Positions 21,088 through 30,860 of a DNA stretch of 64,000 nucleotides are shown piece by piece (within the stretch, counting starts at the first letter, position 1; every line of letters starts with the position of its first letter). Made by a program: the position numbers and the translations under genes. A model generated the notes under the pieces. That model saw nothing but the letters and a program-made list of their open reading frames with translations, did no database searches and was not told where the DNA came from. The DNA is from Isochrysis galbana (taxonomy: Eukaryota; Haptophyta; Isochrysidales; Isochrysidaceae), in contig CM030931.1 of NCBI GenBank assembly GCA_018136815.1, forward strand, positions 9,483,829 through 9,547,828. The letters are read 5' to 3'.

Positions 21088-22203
21088 TTCGCCTAAGTCG
21101 GCGGCCTCCAAACCTGTAACATTCTAGCTTGCGTCGTCACCCACCTAGTTGCCTGGTTGATGGTTGAGGTTGAATGAATAAGAATAAGTGGCCAACCTAC
21201 TTTTATAAGTGGGGGACAATGGGGGCCTCGCGCCCCCCTCACACCATCGCGGACACCCCCCCGGGTGGACCCGTACAATCAACCCCAGCCCCTGCCCTTT
21301 GGCAGGGACAGGGCACTCATCAATCATCAATCTGGCCCAGACCCTTCGGGGGCGCGGCCCGCGAGCTGCACTCCCACGTAGGGCCAGGTCAGAGTTTCGC
21401 GCCGGACCCCCTAAAGTTTCGCGTGAAAGTTTCGCAAAAGTTGCTCACCGGCTAGCCAAGTTTCACAAAAGTTTTGCGTATTTCTTCCGATTACGGATTA
21501 GGTTATTGGTTGTTGACAAGTTGTGCATTGTGTGGTTGTGTGGCACTACATTGCTACTATTGCGCACGCACACCATCGGACATGGTAGTAATAGTAGGTA
21601 GTAGTAGTAGTAGCAGCAGCAGCAGTAGCAGCAGCACCAGCAGAATAACAGCAGCAGCGTCGTAGCAGAAGCAGCAGCAGCAGCGTAGCAGCAGCAGCAG
21701 CAGTATTGGATGGAGCTCATACACACTGCTCCCGATTCAATTCCCACGTTTATATTCAAAACGTACATTCTCTCACGCCAGTGGACGTCGTCCCACAGGC
21801 CGGTGGCCTCGACAGCGACGCATACGCTAACGAGCAAGAGCGAGCGGAGAGCGGAGAGGGAGCAGGGAGCAGGGAGCACGGAGAGACCACCCACGGAATA
21901 TCTTGGGACCGGAGAACATTTTGGACGAACTCCCTTCCGTCGGCCGAGGAGAAGAGGACGCAGAGATAGAGAGGAGAGAGGACGCAGAGATAGAGAGGAG
22001 AGAGAGAGTCTCACCGAACGACTGCAGAGCGTGAAGTCGAAGTCGTGTCTGTTTATTACCTTAAACGAGCCAACAATTATAGTAACATTAAAAACAAATT
22101 TCGAATCGCAAAGTTCGAGACCAAAATCTGCAAACCTGGGCTTGAGACCATGGAGAATCCGAATCTGTGTGTCTTGGGTGTCAGTAGCAACACGGGGAAC
22201 TGT
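21088..22203. other. Intergenic with a trinucleotide repeat
   Basis: An (AGT/AGC)n microsatellite occupies about 21598-21704, and GAGAGAGGACGCAGAGATA repeats occur at 21952-22005. Around 21400-21480 the words AGTTTCGC and CAAAAGTT recur. No gene is supported. Confidence 0.6.
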
Positions 22204-24117
22204 TCAATTGTGAGTGTGAGCACGTACCTTACACGAATATTCATGCCTACGGCTTTCAGCTTTAGAAGGGCAGGAATACAACAGGGTGAGGATGGGCAGT
22301 CCCTTAGCCCTGTACTGCAGGCAAACACTGCCCACACGCTCCGAGGCATTCTGAGATACGGCGCCAAGCTGGCCGAAGATCGCCTCGCGTTGGTCAAAAA
22401 CATTGCGACGCAAATACTGCACCATCCTCGACTGCCAGTCGCGGCAATCATTCCAATGCGTAGAGATCTTGCCGTCCTCATGGAAGCGACATTTCCTGGC
22501 GATACCTGTGAATGCTCCCGGTCCCTCGTGCACGTTGAAGAAGTGGTTCAAGCACTCCTCCACCGCCGCGATGCCGACGTCGGCTACCGTCTGTCCGTCG
22601 CTCCTCTCCATGGCAAAGGCTCCGCGCATTGCCGCGCCCATGGCGACCTGCATGGCCTTCTGCAGCCCAAGGCCGCGCGGGCCGTTGCAGCAACCCCGAT
22701 GGGCCCGAGCCCCTGTGCGGTAAGGGGTGACTTTGTCCGCCTTCAATCGCACCGGACACGAACACGAACGATGCACGTCGATGCCGTACTCCAGGGCTTT
22801 CTTCCCGATGTTCTTGGCCAAGTGGTTTACGCAAGGCCGGACGCGCAGGTTCCTGCACACGGGGGAGGACGCCGCGAGCCGTGCCTTTCGCTCCACCTCC
22901 TTCACGAAGCTGTCTGTGCTCGCATCACCGTCGAGCACCACGCCCGTGAACTGGGGCGGCACGGGGACCGCGTACTGCTCGCACATCTTGGGGACGTCGT
23001 CCTCCATCCACCCGACCACCTCGTCGAGCATGCTGGCGAGGCCCCGGGCGTCCATGGACTTGGCGGTGGCCTCGTATGCCTCGGCCGTAGAGTTCTTGGC
23101 GACTCTTTTGCAGAAGTGGAGCGCCGCGAGGACGCCGCCGGAGGAGAGCTCACAAATCGTACCGGTGCCGTTGAGTGAATGATGATCATCATAATGATGT
23201 CCTCGTGTTGCCCAAAAGAAGTCATTGGTTACCACGAGGTCGCCGATGACATGGGCGCCTGCGAAAAGGTGGCCGTAACGCACACTGGCGTACCTGACCA
23301 GTGCTATTGAGTCCTTGCACACCGCTGCACACATCGGCGCGACGTGGGAGACGTAGTTGGTGAACGCGTCGTGTTTCAGCGGCTCGAGCTGTTGCGCTGT
23401 GGCCTGGCCTGCGAAGGTGCTGTACTGTGTGCCGCTCAACAAACACCCCAACACGGCGCGCATCGCCTCCGCCGATATGTACATCTTGTGAGTCCTCTGC
23501 ACGTCCGTGGGCGTAGGCACCTGCAAAGATTCACCGCCTCGGAATTGAATTTCGAATTGGCAGGCGGAGCACTGCAAGTTCACTACCATCCCATAGCTCC
23601 CCCACACCCTAGGGAGGGCCCCAGGCATCAAACATTCGTCTGATTTGCAGGAGGGACAGGGGAAATTCAGGTGGAGCCACCTCGCTAGCACCTGTGAGTT
23701 CACCACGTACGCTCGGTCTTCAATTCCGCGCGGAGGGTCGGGAGGAGGGGGCTCTGGGGGGGGGGGCAGGTGCAGCTTGCGCTTGGGTTGCTTCCGAAGG
23801 GCACCCCCTCCGCCCGGTGAGCCGAACTCCAGAGGTGGTGGCAGGCTCCTTCTCCTTTCCTGTCTGCTCAGTACTACCTTGGGGGAGAGCGCGTTCCAGA
23901 CCCACCGCGCAGCGCGTCCAATCGCGCTGCCGCTCTCGCTTGCGCCAGTCTCGGATGTTGCACACTCCTGCCCTGCACTCCCCGAGGGCGATGGCCCCAC
24001 CAGTGAATGGCACGCCACCTCGGATGCCTGCGGCGTTGGAGCCTCCACCTCTCCCCCCCCCAGCTCATCGTCACCTTCGCAGAAGGGGGGCTCCCTGCAG
24101 GGGTCCCTTGCGCTCAT
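22204..24117 (-). CDS. Mutator-like transposase (PF20700-type), intact frame
   Basis: Single open frame of 637 residues from ATG 24117. After a Pro/Ser-rich N-terminus come FPCPSCKSDECLMP ... LQCSACQFEIQF, a zinc-binding pair; then YISAEAMRAVLGCLLSGTQY; then NDFFWATRGHHYDDHHSLNG, matching the first catalytic-Asp block (DG-W-RG) of Mutator-like transposases; then FTGVVLDGDASTDSFVKEV (second Asp block, DGD) and RPCVNHLAKNIGKKALEYG; and finally NHFFNVHEGPG ... KCRFHEDGK, the Cys/His end block. The order fits the cysteine-rich Mutator-like domain. No terminal inverted repeats were found nearby, so it is either an element with undetected ends or a host-recruited gene. The last few residues may be replaced by a short spliced exon, but the intron needed would be only 28 bp. 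Confidence 0.7.
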   Translation of the reverse strand: MSARDPCREPPFCEGDDELGGGEVEAPTPQASEVACHSLVGPSPSGSAGQECATSETGASESGSAIGRAARWVWNALSPKVVLSRQERRRSLPPPLEFGSPGGGGALRKQPKRKLHLPPPPEPPPPDPPRGIEDRAYVVNSQVLARWLHLNFPCPSCKSDECLMPGALPRVWGSYGMVVNLQCSACQFEIQFRGGESLQVPTPTDVQRTHKMYISAEAMRAVLGCLLSGTQYSTFAGQATAQQLEPLKHDAFTNYVSHVAPMCAAVCKDSIALVRYASVRYGHLFAGAHVIGDLVVTNDFFWATRGHHYDDHHSLNGTGTICELSSGGVLAALHFCKRVAKNSTAEAYEATAKSMDARGLASMLDEVVGWMEDDVPKMCEQYAVPVPPQFTGVVLDGDASTDSFVKEVERKARLAASSPVCRNLRVRPCVNHLAKNIGKKALEYGIDVHRSCSCPVRLKADKVTPYRTGARAHRGCCNGPRGLGLQKAMQVAMGAAMRGAFAMERSDGQTVADVGIAAVEECLNHFFNVHEGPGAFTGIARKCRFHEDGKISTHWNDCRDWQSRMVQYLRRNVFDQREAIFGQLGAVSQNASERVGSVCLQYRAKGLPILTLLYSCPSKAESRRHEYSCKVRAHTHN

Positions 24118-24770
24118 CGCCCACGCTCCCGCGAGACCCTCGGCACAGTTTATACCGGGGTGGGCCCGCTCACCCGCGGACCACCTTAATCACTCTGTTT
24201 GAGTGTGGAGTGTCGAGGCCCGCGCAGCCCCGGGGAAGACGCCGCGATCCCGGCCGCCGCCCAGGCGCATCTCCATCTCGTCTCGACGAGACGCATCGCC
24301 AGATGCAAGAGAGAGCAAGGCTCGGTCGAGATGCTCCATCATCAAGTCGACGCCTTTTGCTCCTGCGGATCTTCGGGGCCAGCTGCTCGGTCGAGCTCGG
24401 TGGCCAGCTGCTCCAAGCACCGTCAGCGAGGCCATCCATTTCGCTGGAGATCGGGACCTCTCCCGAGCTCCGCCTGCTGAAGATTCCACCAGCCGAGCTC
24501 GCAGTCCAGATGGGGTTTGGGGCTGGTATCCTACGGCGTCTCCTGAAGAGAAGATGAGCCACCGAATTCTTTCCCATTGCTACGCCATCGCTTAAATGAA
24601 AAGAGGGGGAGAGGCGCCGTCGTCGCGCTGGGACCAACTCGCCCCGGTTTTGCCCCTTCGCTCCGCTCCGTCCCCCCACCCACCCCTTCCTCCCCTCCGC
24701 CCTCCGCCTTCCCCCAACTCCCCCCCCCCCCCCCCCCCCTCGTTGCCTCCTTCGTTGCTCCCGCCCCAGG
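24118..24770. other. Shared upstream region of the transposase and 7TM genes
   Basis: GC-rich, with coding-like base patterns on both strands at 24190-24560 but no frame I can assign. A run of 20 C (24720-24739) ends about 30 bp before the ATG at 24771. No AGTACT dyad was seen. Confidence 0.4.
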
Positions 24771-25913
24771 ATGTCCGCGGCGTACGACAGCCTCTTCTCG
24801 CTCGCGGCCGCGCCGGCCAACGTCTCGGCATACGAGTGGGGCGCAGATCTATCTGACGCGCAGCTGCGGCCGGTTGTTTGGGGTGTGTGGGGTGCCGCCT
24901 CTCTGGCCTCCGCACTCCTTTCCGGCTCAATCATCCTAGCTCTGCTCCTCTACCCAAGGGGTCAGACTTCTGTCTTCAACATATACATCATCTTCCTTTC
25001 TTTCCCCGACTTTGTCGGCGGGATTGTCTGCGGCGCCATCTGCTGGAACAATTTTGCGCATGGCTGGTTCCAGGGCGGCAGGCCAATTTGCGAGGTTCAG
25101 ACCTTTATTGCTATCTTCATGATCTCGGGATCTTTCTGGGTCAACGCGCTGATCGCAAATGAGCTGCAACGCCTGCTTAGGGCCACGCAGGCCCTCGCGA
25201 TCTACAAACCACCTTCACCCAGAGTGGCAATGGCCAGAGGGCTCCTCACCTTGGGGGTGGCTGCCGTGATTTCTACGGTTCACCTTTGGCGATTGCCGTT
25301 TCAGGCCATCCCCTCGTACGGGTTGGGCTGCTCTGGAAGATACTATGACCGTGATTCTGAGCTGATTGTTCTACTTGTGCTCGTTCCGCTTTGCGCTGTG
25401 GCCCCTACGCTGTACATTCTCTACGTGGGTTACAATGTCTGGAGGCAACGTCTCTTGTCCGGTCTGATTACACGGCAGCCTTCTGAATCATACACGCCTT
25501 CGGGTTCAGATTGCGAGCGCCCGTGCAATAAATATGAGCAGGAACGTCTACTCAAGCGTAGACTTCAGGCGCGCCAACTCTACAGGTTCTTTCTGCGTAT
25601 CTTTGTCGTCGTCCTCGCCATTTGGGTGCCTTCAACACTATTCGTTGTTGTTTTGCATTTCCCCACGGCCTGGGGCCTCTTTCTAGGTGGATCCTATGCC
25701 CATCTTCAAGGGGGGGTGTCTGCAGTAATGCTCCTGGCTAAGCGAGATGTTCGGCACGCCGTGATGAACATGTACAGGTGCTGTTCATGCCGGGGCAACA
25801 TCCTTAGTTGTCGTTCTGGACAGGTGGCGCCAAAGCGCCTAAACCATACGACGGTGGCATGCGAAAGCAGCGTGCAACCGCCTGAGTACACAACACGGAT
25901 GGCCTCCTCTTGA
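24771..25913 (+). CDS. Seven-transmembrane receptor-like protein
   Basis: Intronless, 380 residues. Seven hydrophobic segments are visible: VVWGVWGAASLASALLSGSI (TM1), FNIYIIFLSFPDFVGGIVCG (TM2), ICEVQTFIAIFMISGSFWVN (TM3), LLTLGVAAVISTVHLW (TM4), LIVLLVLVPLCAVAPTLYIL (TM5), FFLRIFVVVLAIWVPSTLFV (TM6) and GGSYAHLQGGVSAVMLLAKR (TM7). A Cys at the start of TM3 and another in the loop before TM5 (GCSGRYY) could form the usual disulfide. A basic third intracellular loop (LLKRRLQARQLYR) and a Cys-rich cytoplasmic tail (YRCCSCRGN), a possible palmitoylation site, fit a G-protein-coupled receptor of the cAMP-receptor-like class. Ligand unknown; membrane signalling role inferred. Confidence 0.75.
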   Translation: MSAAYDSLFSLAAAPANVSAYEWGADLSDAQLRPVVWGVWGAASLASALLSGSIILALLLYPRGQTSVFNIYIIFLSFPDFVGGIVCGAICWNNFAHGWFQGGRPICEVQTFIAIFMISGSFWVNALIANELQRLLRATQALAIYKPPSPRVAMARGLLTLGVAAVISTVHLWRLPFQAIPSYGLGCSGRYYDRDSELIVLLVLVPLCAVAPTLYILYVGYNVWRQRLLSGLITRQPSESYTPSGSDCERPCNKYEQERLLKRRLQARQLYRFFLRIFVVVLAIWVPSTLFVVVLHFPTAWGLFLGGSYAHLQGGVSAVMLLAKRDVRHAVMNMYRCCSCRGNILSCRSGQVAPKRLNHTTVACESSVQPPEYTTRMASS

Positions 25914-26144
25914 ATGGAGCAGACAGCTGGCTGTAGACGCAGGTTCATATTCTCATCTCTGCCTTGTTTCTTGAGCGCTTCATCCATCTCTTGCCTCGTC
26001 CCAATCCTGCCGCGAGATTATGCGCTAGCCACGCCTTCTTCTCTACACCTATGCCGTCTTTCTTTCCTTTCATCCCTTAGCATGCTGTACGCTACTCTTG
26101 CCTTCCGCTTAATATATTCATGAGTTTGCAATAGCCACAAGCTT

Positions 26145-26431
26145 GGTTGTTTGCCTCCATTTGGTACCACCTCCCCCTCCACTCGGCTTGGGAAAGGTGC
26201 ACGCCTTGCACTCACAGGGATGCGCGCAGAGTTTCCTGACGGGTTGTAGAATTCAATACCTGTCGAACTTCTAAGAACGGATTAGCTGATCCGCCACCAA
26301 GAGATTTGAAGGCGGCTTGCCTTCATTCGGGGAAGCGGCAACTATCATTATACCGATAGGTTCATGGAGCGCGCCCCGCTTCCGTGGGCTTTGTCGCGTC
26401 CGTTGGGGGTACCAAATGAAGGCAAACGACC
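26145..26431. mobile_element. MITE-like element with 24-bp terminal inverted repeats
   Basis: GGTTGTTTGCCTCCATTTGG(TACC) at the left and, inverted, GGTCGTTTGCCTTCATTTGG(TACC) at the right enclose 287 bp without coding capacity. A single further end occurs at 6762. No clear target duplication was found, so the superfamily is open. Confidence 0.7.
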
Positions 26432-26440
26432 TGACAGAAA

Positions 26441-26511
26441 CGTTATGTCCATTAGCTAGTGGGGTTGGCTAGGATATAAATAGATATAACATTATTTATT
26501 ATTATTAGACG
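26441..26511 (+). repeat. Retroposon type I 3'-end fragment
   Basis: TTATGTCCATTAGCTAGTGG through GGCTAGGATATA and a TTA-rich tail match the last 60 bp of retroposon copies at 6.8 and 45.5 kb. Extreme 5' truncation with a retained tail is typical of target-primed insertion. Confidence 0.75.
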
Positions 26512-27408
26512 CACAAAAGGCCTGCCCAGAACCCACGCTCCGAACTAGGCCCTTGGTAACGCACCACGGCCGGACCACGGAAACCGAAGGTAAAGGGATG
26601 AAGGGGGGCAGGGGAGGAAGTGGAGGGAGGGAAGATAAGGGCGTTGTCGGAGTAGAACAAGAGATACCTTGGGTTCGTAGATCTGTAGCCCAGAATCTTC
26701 AGAATTTTTTTTAGAAACGTGAGCAAGTAGGCGAACGTGCGGGTGCGGGCTAGAAGCCGTCCTTAGTCGCCTTATATGGATATGGATATGGTCGACAGCC
26801 GATAGCCGCCACACACCGGCTCCGGCGCTCCGGCTGGAGACGCCGTCGTCCGTCGTCCAATCCGACACGTTCTTCACGCTTTCCCGTTCCCCTTGCTTGT
26901 CTTGGTCGAGGTGTCCCGTGGCCAAGAATAGCAGCAAAACAGGCACGCTATAGCACTATGTGATTCCCCGGATGAAGGGAGAGATAGCAGTATGTAGGCA
27001 TCTTCAAGAGTTTTCATAGGCGTTATAGTCATTATCCATCTTCATACGTTCGAGGCGTCATGTGTGATACAACACATGAGCCAAGAAAGCGAACGTATAG
27101 TGTATGGCGTTTGGTGTGTCACAACAACAGCAAAAGGCTCGCGATGAAGAGGTGCGCACACGAAAATGCTACACGAAAATGCTGCAGATGCCATCCGTCA
27201 TTCACATCGTTGGCGACCGAATCTACCAACAACGCATTAGCAATTTGTTCCAGGATAGTGCTGTGGCGGCCAGATGGGTTTCCAAGCACCATTCAAACGA
27301 GTGAAGACTAGGAATGACACAAATGTTCCAGAGGTGCTAGAAGACGGCCGCATCCTATCTAGGCGTGTAGGTGCACCCATACTGATGCGGCTTGTTGGTG
27401 GTCAAAGT
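26512..27408. other. Intergenic, no gene seen
   Basis: Region downstream of the CDC50 gene. Short frames on both strands show no domain or consistent coding signal. Confidence 0.4.
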
Positions 27409-29981
27409 TTAGCGTTGCTCTGATCGGCGCACGCGGTTGCCACTTGCTCCTTCATCATGGAACAAGAATGGCGCTGACCCCAGCTCACGAGGAGAGATTC
27501 GATCTTTTATGCAGAAACCGATGGCAAGAATCTGTCCAAGACAAAGGGCGATTTTCGTTGGCACATCCACAGCGGGGGGCTAAGACATAGGACAATATGT
27601 GTGCATATGCCTTGCAGTGTGGATTCCGACGTAAGTGCAACGAGTATGAGGTGTACGCTGGATTATCTCGAGAGACACGGCTCGAAACAGGGTGCACTCA
27701 CAATGCAGCCGATTCCGACAACAATGTACGCTATGCCCAAGAATGGGTTCTTGCCACCGAGGCCAGGTGCAATGGTTGAGAGTACGACGGACTTCGTGCC
27801 GCCAAACGAAGAAACCGGATACAGTTCTATCTGCGGCCCGCTCAAATCATTCTTCATATAAATGCCTGAAGGCCGATGCAGAATATGGTGCAACGAGCAT
27901 ATGAAGCTCGGACACTCGGCGGGGCCACAGGCGCACCAGTGTAGCGGGCATAAGTTGGGAGAGGCCTTCCGGTATCAGCGAGCACGTATACCTGTTCTGT
28001 TGTCCAAGATGCCGTTGGAGATCCTCACATGATACTCTCCCGGCTCGATATCTCGCTCGATGACTGCGAAAAGCTTCCGAAATGTTGATAAGCCAGCTGT
28101 CCTCATCCAGATAATGAAGTGCTCGTCCTCAAGACAGTACCCAGAACCAGGGAAGCACCATCCTGCAGGTCCAATGTCTGGGCTCACCTTGGCAGCAAAA
28201 TCTCGGCATTCTTGGCGCTTGTTGACATCTGATGAAATGGGCAGACACATTGATGCAGAAGTGTAGGCGCTCAATCACGCAGGCGCTCAAAGCCGATGCA
28301 ACACGTGAACTTGGACATGTGCTGCCCATATCGATTCATTCCGTGGCCCGCCAACTGCCAATCTCCAAGTCAAGTAGAACACATTTAGCCTTTCAATTGC
28401 CACTTCCGCATTGGCCAACCTTAAGCCCTAGCCCCCGGTCTATCCGGCCGGGCAAAATGCTTTACCTGGAAGGGCGTCGCACGAAGATGCTCGCCAGAAG
28501 TTGAATGCAGCAAAGTTTCGCCCCGTCGAACCGTCAGCAGCGTTGGCGAATTTAAGTCGCCTGTCAGTGTCCCATGCGATGTCCGTCTCGCGTTGCGCAA
28601 TACGCGTGCCGTCTTGTGCCCACAAGCTGAACCTGCGAATAGGCCGTCCAGGTGCAACTCGTGGAGCCAGAGCCAGGAGAAACCGTAAGACACCTAAAGT
28701 CTAGGGCCCGCGCAGCGCCTACTGCCCGCAGCCCTGCAGGAGCCCGCTATCACACCCCGGTGTGAGCATGCACTTCAGCTCAGAACCCTATCTACTTTGT
28801 ACATGCTTCACGTTTCTGTTGACCCGGATCTACGGATCTAGCCCATCGATGGTTGAGGCGAACCGAAATTGGCCTCGCATCGGCTGTAGGGCCCGGACAC
28901 GTGGGCCATCGGAACTGGCACCAGCAGGGGGGCAAGCGAAGGATGCACGCACGAGTCATTGAAGACCGAGAAGGCAATGAGCCCACACGGTGAGATCACA
29001 TTTTGTATGGAATTGTAAGTCCATCCAGCCGACGTTAATTCGGGGGACCCTGACGGGTAGCGTGCCTTCAGTGCTGTGCACTCTAATTGTCCTGGTTTAA
29101 GGTCGCTCTCGCCGGCAAGCTGAGCGTCCGAGCGATCTCGAACATATTTCCGATGATTCTGGTAAAAGTTGGACATCTTGTAGTACATGTAAACCGGGGC
29201 AACCTGTTGATGGGCGGTAGGGCATGCCGATAAGACTGGGGACACAAGCTGGGAGGGGAAGCGGCGCCAGCCGGCAAAGCAATCAAACGCACCATTTTCT
29301 CCCTTACAGTCAGGTTGAGCATGCATGGGTTCGTGGTGCAGATGGCGTCATAGTTGGAACTCTCGATCTCAACCACCTGATGCACGTACACCCATAAGGA
29401 AATTCGGGCACTGACTAGCACCTCTCGGTCTCAACACGACTGTTGCAAACGGATCCACAGTGCACCTGATTGGAGATTATGGCAATGGCGATGCCAATGG
29501 GGACGAATATGAGACCCGATAAGAAAAAAGTTGCAATGGCGACCTTTGGAGAAAGAATCGGCCGCCACGCTCGGAGGTTTTGCTGCTTGAAGGCAGTATC
29601 TGCCCAGCCGATATGGAGGCAGATATGTGAGGCGTGCTTGGACATGTGCGGGGCGGCGGGAGTCACAGCTTGCGAGCTATGTGTGAGAGGGCATCCCAAT
29701 TGCAGGATGCCTCGCCGCCGCACGAGGCGGTGTCCATGCATTATATAAGCAACAAGGAGAAACAGCACGGGATCAAGAGGGAAAGAGATAGAGTGAGAGC
29801 GCCCAGGGAGGGTCGGATTCTAGTGCGAAGACGAGCTTGAAAAGCGCGCAAGGACACAAGGAGGTAGTGCAGGTATGGGAGGTGTGTAATAGGGAGGGAG
29901 AGGGAGGCAGCGGGCGGACACACTCGCAGGCCGCTTCGTGCGTGTCTCCCTTGACGACATGCTCCTCAGCGAGAGCACCAT
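27409..29981 (-). CDS. CDC50/LEM3 family protein, P4-ATPase flippase beta subunit
   Basis: Eight exons give 400 residues with every junction GT-AG and every phase closed: 29981-29924, 29599-29466, 29376-29308, 29203-28953, 28632-28466, 28228-27992, 27865-27702 and 27531-27409. The protein reads [20 protein letters not shown] (the conserved N-terminal motif), TM1 ([20 protein letters not shown]), the exoplasmic domain with [34 protein letters not shown] and [18 protein letters not shown], then [20 protein letters not shown] and TM2 ([16 protein letters not shown] continuing into ILAIGFCI over the last intron). CDC50 proteins pair with P4-ATPases to export and activate phospholipid flippases in the secretory pathway. 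An internal ATG at 29960 is an alternative start giving 393 residues. Confidence 0.92.
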
Positions 29982-29997
29982 GCGCCGCCGTAAGAGA

Positions 29998-30110
29998 AGG
30001 GAGGGGGGGGGGGGGGGGGGGGGGCAGAGCGAGAGCGGCAGTGTGCAAATGGGGGGGCGAGCCAGCGAGCGAACGAGCGAGGGGGGGGGGGGGGGGGGGG
30101 GGACCGAGCG
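29998..30110. repeat. Two long G-runs at the CDC50 5' end
   Basis: Runs of about 22 G at 30003-30024 and 30081-30102 lie 20-120 bp upstream of the ATG at 29981 (C-runs on the coding strand). Confidence 0.85.
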
Positions 30111-30504
30111 GAGAGAGGGCGGGCGGGATGGGGACGGCGGAGAGAGGAGGAAGGTGCGAGAGAAAGGAGAGTGGGAAGAAAAGAGGAGGCAGAGTTTGGA
30201 GGGGAGAGAGAGCGGGAGATACAGGATTCTTTTGGACGAAAACATATCTTTCGATCGATCATTCTGATGTTCCGAAGACCTTCACAAAGACTTCATCTTC
30301 TCTTCACGGAAACCTCAGAGGAAGTAAATGCTGCGGGCCCCCTCCCCTCTGTTTTCTCCTCGCTGGTCCGCCCCGGGAAGGAAGGAGAGAGTGTGTGGAG
30401 GGAGCGCGGCCTTATCTTCGACGCCCTCTTCCTCTCTTCATACCTAGGTCAATGCTGAGAGGGAAGATGCCATATATTGGAAAGGCCGTCTTCCTTCATG
30501 TTGA

Positions 30505-30562
30505 TCTCTCTTCCTCTCCCTCTCTCCCTCCCTCCCTCCCCCCCTCTCCCTCCCTCCCTCTT

Positions 30563-30593
<31 letters not shown>

Positions 30594-30757
30594 CCCCCTC
30601 TCCCTCCCCTCCCCTCCCCCTCTCTCCCCTCTCCCTCCCCTCCCCTCCCCTCTCTCCCTCTCTCCCTCCCTCTCCCCCCCCCTCTCTCTCCCTCCCCCCC
30701 CCCCCCCCCCCTCTCTCTCTCTCTCCTCCCCCCCCCCCCCCCCCCCCGCGCGTGTGC
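30505..30757. repeat. CT-rich low-complexity tract
   Basis: About 250 bp of (CT)n, (CCCT)n and C-runs in a gene-free stretch between the CDC50 gene and the composite locus. Open frames through it are artefacts of composition. Confidence 0.85.
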
Positions 30758-30860
30758 CCTAGATAGCCTGCGCGAGGCGTTGGCGGCCAAGTCGTTCGCC
30801 GTGTTAGAACGTTAGAAGTTACCCCCCTCGCCAACAGTGCAAACATCGTGTACTTTAGAA

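Noticed and set aside
22077-22228. Extra 3' exon for the transposase gene
   Set aside because: GT-AG and phase fit, but the intron would be only 28 bp, much shorter than every other intron here (about 100-350 bp).
22045-23178. Plus-strand frame of 377 codons opposite the transposase
   Set aside because: It is the antisense shadow of the Mutator-like frame; the minus strand carries all recognisable motifs.
30469-30846. Several long frames of Pro/Ser/Leu or Arg/Glu/Gly repeats
   Set aside because: They are produced by the CT-rich tract and have no stop codons only because of composition.
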